Shown here piece by piece: positions 58,487 to 64,000 of a stretch of 64,000 nt of DNA. Numbering within the stretch: the stretch's first letter is position 1; the number at the start of each line of letters is the position of its first letter. A model generated the notes under the pieces. That model had not been told where the DNA came from, searched no databases, and saw only the letters and a list, made by a program, of their open reading frames with translations. The DNA lies in assembly GCA_030562195.1 (NCBI GenBank), contig JAUJPP010000003.1, positions 22,413,398 to 22,477,397 on the forward strand. The letters are read 5' to 3'. This DNA comes from Nipponacmea schrenckii. Its lineage: Eukaryota > Mollusca > Gastropoda > Lottiidae. The position numbers and the translations under genes are program-made.

Positions 58487-59563
58487 ACCAATCAAGTAAT
58501 CATCAGAACTCTTAGATTCATCAGAATTGAGATATCAAGTTTATGTAATAGGGGCAAAGTTACCGGACCAAAACAAGAAACCGAGAATTCTTGATAAAGA
58601 ATTTCCAAAAATAACAAATACAACCAGATGGTTGATAATAAAACATCAAAAGATTGAGAAATAAACGGAAGTAGGAATAGGTAAAAAGGTAATTTTAAAC
58701 GACACATCCTTTCTTAATTTCTAATTACTTTACACCTGTTTATATAACCTCTACCCGTGTTCAAGTTAAATTATATATTTAATATGCAATTAATCACAAA
58801 CATAATTTCTGTTTTGTCTAATCCAGAATATATAAATGTCTTTATTTTTATCCAATACAACTTTATCCTGTTAAATACCTCATCTTACACAAAGTCTACA
58901 CTCGAAAGCACAAGCCTTTAACATAAGAATTGCCCTTAAGTTGATGAGGATATGAGCTACTGCAACTAATGGACTAACTGCAAACAAACCACTTGCTACA
59001 ATCTGAACTATGCCACTGTGGTAACATTGAGAATATGAAAGGGTAAAGCACAATAGAGAGTTATAATCCCTACCTTATTTATTTGGGATCAGACAATGTT
59101 AATGAGACTAGTGTTTGTCTAACAATTTCTTTCTATACTAAATCAATAATTATACCCTTTAGGGTTCACTCACATTTTAATAGTTTCCATCCATTTATCC
59201 CATCTAAAAAGAGCCATTTCTATGACCATTTCAGACAGAACCATTTTGAAAAATTATCGTTTGGCAGGATTGAAACGATTTATTACCATGTTTTTTCAGA
59301 GTGTCTAGCTTTGTGAGTAATGTAACAGAATTTTTCAATTATTATTGCTCGTTAGTGTTTTAAAGCTTGACTTCTGCTTGACTGAACAGGTTAAGTTTTT
59401 GTTTGTCAATCTAGTGCTTCCTTGCCTGGCCATTAGCTATGAACACTGTCATGTTATTGATCCTATTTGTTAGAACAAGGAAGAGTTATCTTTGAATTTA
59501 GATAAAAACGTAACAAAAACACTTCTGTAACTCAAAGCAAGGGCAGCATTTTTCTAATTACAA

Positions 59564-59656
59564 GCTTGAACAAGAAAAAGTATCTAGCTTCAGCTTGAAC
59601 AAAAAAAGTATCTAGCTTCAGCTTGAACAAGAAAAAGTATCTAGCTTCAGCTTGAA
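59564..59656 (+). repeat. 29-bp tandem repeat, three copies
   Basis: GCTTGAACAAGAAAAAGTAT followed by CTAGCTTCA occurs three times. The copies are almost identical (the second has AAAAAAAGT), which points to recent expansion and likely length polymorphism. Confidence 0.93.
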
Positions 59657-61797
59657 ATTAGTTCAGGTTTTCAGATACTGTAGGTCTATGGTTGTTTGTT
59701 ATTTCCTGACATTTTCTGTACATCTGATTAGGTATTGAATGGTTGAGTTTGTTGTGTATTCTGTGATGAGTTTATTTACATTGTTCATATAACTAGGTAA
59801 TAGTAACATAGTGATTGAATATAGTCCATCAAACGTTTACATCCTAGACATAGTGTAGGCCATCAATAACTGCCAATAAGACAGTAAACCATTCTGCATG
59901 GTTAATTAGAAGGTTCATGTCCACAAAGTTGTATTTAAACTGATTTGAAACCAATGTTACTTGAGCTCCATCTGAAATGTTTTATTCTATTGTGGAATAT
60001 ATCCATATCCCAGCAATTTAATTCTTATTATCACCTATATGGTGTATAACTGGTATATATGGTGAAGGGTTACGAGTCAATATCATTCAGGCTGTGGAAT
60101 CTAAGCTCCCAGTTAGCATGTTTTTTGTTAGTTTTTGTGCCGGATAACACAGTTTGATTAACAATTGATAGTCTCAACAAGCAGGATCCAGTAACGTAGC
60201 GGAACTGAGTAAAATGTCAGGCTCAATAAATAGACAATGTGTAAAACGATCAATTGGGTTGAAATGATATGTCCCATGGTAACGCAATCAAATTAATTCT
60301 ACTGTCAACTAGCCTTCAAACCTAATCCTGTTACGTCTCACCAGACAGCTCCACTTCCTTTATAGTCTGATGTACCATCATCAAAATGGCTAGCATTAAA
60401 TCAACTCTTTTCATCAAAAAGGTTTACAAACGACAATTGAATTACAAAACTCTCAGGGCCACTTTTGTTTGATGTGTAATCAATTTAGCCACAGCAGATT
60501 TGCATCCCTCTGTCAGAATTATGGTATTTAATTTGTTTTCTGTCTGGGTTTATTGTAAATCACATGATTTTGTAAATGGAGAAATTTCAATAAGTGATAT
60601 TCAGACATTTGTGCTAACCTTGAGCAATCTAAAAAACTTGAAAGAAGTCATACAGAAAATGATGACGGAATGACTTGGCCAAATGATCAATTTCTGTGAC
60701 ATTCATAACAACTTAAACTTATTTAACACAGAATAGAAGTAAATTAGCCATAGAATCTCAGTTTGTGTTTGTGGTACATTTTCCTGTACAATGAACATTT
60801 TAAGCAAATTTATCTCATCTCTATTAAATTTGATTATAGGAAATATATATTTGAATGACTGCCCATCAACTGACTGGAACACAAAAATCATCTTGGGGTA
60901 AATGAAGGACCCAGAACTCTCAGAAAATTAAATCATTTCTTCATACATTCTTATTCAATTACTATAACAAAACTTTAAACATTTACCAAATCTTTTAGTT
61001 GAAACAAAACCTTGATTATTTTCTAACAAAATGATTTAAAGTCTCCATTGAGGAAAGGTAACTAATTACAAAACATCAAAGGAATAGTAAGAGAAGAGTA
61101 CCAACAGGTGAAAAAAACTTCTCATTATCTTCTCGTTACAATCAGTGAAAACTCCATCAGGGAGTAAATCATTCTATTGAAATTTAAAGAGGAAGGGAAT
61201 TAATGTAACAGGTGATTCAGGTCTTATGTGATTCCATCATTAAAAATGTTACAAAATTAGAAAAAAAATTATCTGAAAATCTAAAAAGTTAATGTGAAAT
61301 GAAGGCAAGTTACTACAACTCAGTTGATCAATGTCAGTATCTTGCTGATCAGATAAGATATAGTTTCACTGTCTGTTTATTATTAAATCTTTCAAAATAT
61401 TCTACAATAAACATGCAAATCTCTACCTATTATTCTTGGAAACCACTGTATGATTGTAGCAAAGTTATTTTGTGTTCTTGAAAACTAATTATATTGCAAT
61501 TCAGAACTTTCTTTCTTTCTTTAGTTTGAACCTCTTGATATTTCAGTTTATTCTTGAAGATTAGTTTTGTCAAAACTGAATCACATTAAAACCTGCAAAG
61601 AAACTCAGAATTTTTGTGTTCCAGAACTTTCAATCTTTTTTTCATGTATGTATTTATATATTTTAGTTGGAACCTAGTTACATTCTTGGCTTAAGTGTTT
61701 GTTTTTTTATTGCCCACAGTAAGGGTAGGTCTTAGTATTCATAGTTTGCAGCTTGCAAATCATGTTTAATATATTTTCCTTTTTCTATATGTTCCAG

Positions 61798-61891
61798 AAA
61801 ATGTGTGAGTTATGGAATGGCAATAATATAATATTTATAGGAGTATTGTTTATATTGTGTTTCTCTAAAGGACTATACACACAACATAGCC
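61798..61891 (+). CDS. Candidate start-codon exon encoding a signal peptide (partial gene)
   Basis: TTTTCCTTTTTCTATATG then TTCCAG gives a strong acceptor ending at 61,797. The exon opens AAAATG, with A at -3, and the ATG is at 61,801. Thirty codons plus one base follow to the donor AGCC|GTAAGTATT after 61,891, so the intron is in phase 1. The peptide has a polar start (MCELWNGNN), a hydrophobic core (IIFIGVLFILCF) and a more polar end (SKGLYTQHS). This is the layout of a secretory signal peptide, and signal-peptide exons very often end in phase 1. The mature protein would lie on exons beyond the right edge and cannot be named. The main doubt is that short hydrophobic frames arise easily in AT-rich DNA; the matched splice sites and phase argue against chance. 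Confidence 0.55.
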
Positions 61892-64000
61892 GTAAGTATT
61901 ATTTTAATTATCTTAATTGTATATCTACACAAAACCATTGTTAAATAAGTGATTAAACATTAGTTCTAATACACATTTCATCCAAACATTCTGATAAAAC
62001 ATGTTTTATTCAGCTTTCTACAAACACTATATAAAATTACAAATGACATTCTGATCATTGGAAAATATCTTCATAATGTCAAGTTGTGTTCTTCTTTATT
62101 GTAATTGTGACCCTTCACAGAACTGTCTGTAGTTTTTATCCAGCAAACACAAATAAATAAACTTCAGAATTTGTCCATCAAAGTATTATTCTCAAAAACT
62201 TTAACTAAGATAATATATGTCTACATATTTAAAAGAAAAACAGTATTATCAAATTATAGAAATAAATTTCAAATTGATTGTTAGTGATCATAGGATTAGA
62301 TCATTTGAAAAGTTTTGAGAATAAGGCTTTAGTAACAGACGCCTACACTGTGGTTATCAACACAACATTAGAGATGTATCTTCTGTAAAAACTTTTACAT
62401 TACTCCAGTTTCATCGGTATCATGTAATAACCATTAAACATTCTGATCAACATCATACTGAATAACTTCAAAAAAAAAAAACAGAAACAGAATTACCCTG
62501 GTTTACAGTGACATTGGGGCCCTGCCAAACTATCTCTCTACATGTTAGTTTTTTAAAACATCGTCTAGAACCTGTTGGCTGCTATGATATAGGTATTCAC
62601 CAAGATTAACAAAATATACAAGCTACCTTGGTGCAAACCTAAGTGTACTTTTAATTTGTGTGCATGAAACTGCTAATGAAATTGAAGTTTTAAGTATTGC
62701 ATCCTACTTCTCCAGTCTGAACTTTAAGAAATGAAAAAAGCTTCACATTGAAGAAAATTTTCTCAGCTTACTATTGATATCTGCCTCGTCTGGGATTCAG
62801 ATGTTTAATCTCCAATTGGATTGTAATTAATGAAGTACCCATTCAACTTCATCATTATTCAATTGATTATCACTGGAAGGGTTGTTCTAGAGCAGTGAAA
62901 CATAGCTAAATCCATATTTTAAACTATGCCTTGAAAGTATGCAGAATAAACAATATAAATTTCATAACAGGCAACAAAATGACTCTTATATTTGCCTTTC
63001 TGAATGAGCAGTCCTTGTGACTTAGACATTATAATCGAAATGTAACTTAATGGTGGAAATGTAATAAGTTATTACCAAGATATCCAGGGGCTACAAATGA
63101 TTGATACAACAATTTAGACTAACACATTAAAAAAAAGTGGCATGTTTCAGAAAATATCTTGTCTAGTCTTTTGCTTGCAGTTGCATAATTTATTTTCAAC
63201 ATGCAAACACATACCTGAAATAAACATTAATAGTTAGTTTATCTTTTATAATGGTGCTCGTTTTTGTCTCGTAAAATTTGTTGGAAGCTGAAAATAAAGA
63301 CCCATAAAATAGCTTAAATCATTTGGGCATTGATAAGCTATCTTTTTTTGACAACTCTCGTGCAATATTTCTGAGCAAACGTTTATTTTTGATTTATTGT
63401 TGTCAAAATTGACACTTGTCTTTTTTCTAGAGCATTATTTCTAGAAATATATGATAGTTATCACTGTTTGTTTTTCTTAATGCGTTTTATGATAAATTAT
63501 ATGCTAGAAAAGTCACATGGGTGGCTCACTTTTGAAACCTTGAAGTCACACCACCAAATGATGTATATTTATCAGAGGAGTGAAAAAGTCATTATTCAAT
63601 AGAATTATGTCCTTTTCTACTGAATTGTAACTTAAACTGAATTTTAACTTGTACACCATACAAAAAAGGTTTTCTGATAATTTTGCAAATGTTTTATTTT
63701 TTTTTAAATTTAAGATTTATGAAGAAGAACTGATGATTTCTGATCACAGTCTTACTCAAATTCAAATAATTGTACTGATTCAGTCATCTGATTGGTCAAT
63801 TTGATTTTTAGATTTAGCAGTATTATTATTCAGTCAGCTTGAGAGAATAGATCTGAAAATACCAAATTAAGATTATATAAGATTTTAAGCTTACAAACAG
63901 GTTTTTGCATTTTCTCATGAAATAGTTTTAGTCATATGTCATACAAGGTATCAATCAGTCAACTTAGATAATGTAGCATGAAATTTACTACGTTCAGATT
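61892..64000 (+). other. Non-coding, putative second intron
   Basis: It begins with the donor of the signal-peptide exon. No further exon with acceptor, open frame and donor was recognised before the window ends. A 12-A run lies near 62,470. Confidence 0.4.

Larger units (their letters stand above)
5650..61797 (+). other. Putative giant first intron (hypothesis)
   Basis: The GTGAGT donor after 5,649 and the pyrimidine-tract acceptor ending at 61,797 could bound an intron of about 56 kb. This would explain why the interval is almost free of coding sequence and loaded with transposable-element remains. A second candidate first exon ending at 37,673 would give a shorter alternative intron. Nothing in the sequence proves that these sites pair. 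Confidence 0.3.
56716..61797. other. Non-coding stretch upstream of the signal-peptide exon
   Basis: No coding feature was recognised. Two short tandem repeats are listed separately. Minus-strand frames (58,492-58,707; 60,703-60,891) and plus-strand frames (59,083-59,316; 61,299-61,481) have no recognised motifs. The last ~30 bp before 61,798 hold the pyrimidine tract of the acceptor. Confidence 0.5.

Noticed and set aside
62680..62730. Possible minus-strand SINE tail (AAGTTTTAAGTATTGCATCC)
   Set aside because: The resemblance is weak and broken by several indels, so it is not counted with the other fragments.
1..64000. CRISPR arrays, operons, phage or plasmid modules
   Set aside because: No regularly spaced direct repeats with unique spacers, no ribosome-binding-site-preceded gene clusters and no long open frames. 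The sequence is eukaryotic in character.

Overview
The window looks like AT-rich, gene-poor nuclear DNA from an animal, most likely a lophotrochozoan such as a mollusc. The reasons are the low GC content, the many short decayed transposable elements, tRNA-derived SINEs with CATTT-type tails, a dead Mutator-like transposase with a FLYWCH zinc finger, TTAA-flanked DNA elements and hAT-type miniature elements. The taxonomic guess is an inference. I see no prokaryotic gene, rRNA, true tRNA gene, CRISPR array or intact transposon.

Only one stretch behaves like a host coding exon. At 61,798-61,891 (+) a pyrimidine tract and AG acceptor are followed by AAAATG, an open frame with a strongly hydrophobic core, and a CGTAAGT donor in phase 1. 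This is the usual form of a start-codon plus signal-peptide exon. Two places could hold its untranslated first exon. One is 5,400-5,649, with more CpG than its surroundings, two CACGTG boxes, an ATGGCGG initiator-like motif and a GTGAGT donor. The other is 37,320-37,673, which ends in a GTAAGT donor. If either is right, most of the window is one very large 5' intron of a secreted or membrane protein gene that continues past the right edge.

The rest is repeats. From left to right: a SINE with target-site duplication (116-475); a diverged direct duplication (2.8-3.8 kb); a 37-bp minisatellite (6.77-8.0 kb); a unit family containing GTTATTGCCCTTG (10.4 kb, 48.9 kb, 52.4 kb); a FLYWCH/MULE transposase pseudogene (15.17-16.65 kb, minus); miniature inverted-repeat elements at 21.75 and 27.3-27.7 kb, the latter two interleaved; SINE fragments (21.7, 25.9, 29.9, 30.6, 33.2, 34.0, 42.6 kb); a possible LINE C-terminus (43.2 kb); and a 70-bp hAT-type element with an 8-bp duplication (43.74 kb).

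Further right are a repeat with AGGTCA half-site palindromes (46.9-47.4 kb); two inverted copies of a TTAA-flanked element with the same ends but different cores (48.26-49.60 and 55.71-56.71 kb); a roughly 110-bp quadruplication (51.5-51.9 kb); a near-intact SINE with a perfect 14-bp duplication (53.57-53.94 kb); and a second 37-bp minisatellite built from alternating unit types (54.3-55.0 kb).

I found no convincing new biological system. The most useful leads are the signal-peptide exon with its candidate promoters, the core-swapped TTAA element pair, and the structure of the two 37-bp arrays.
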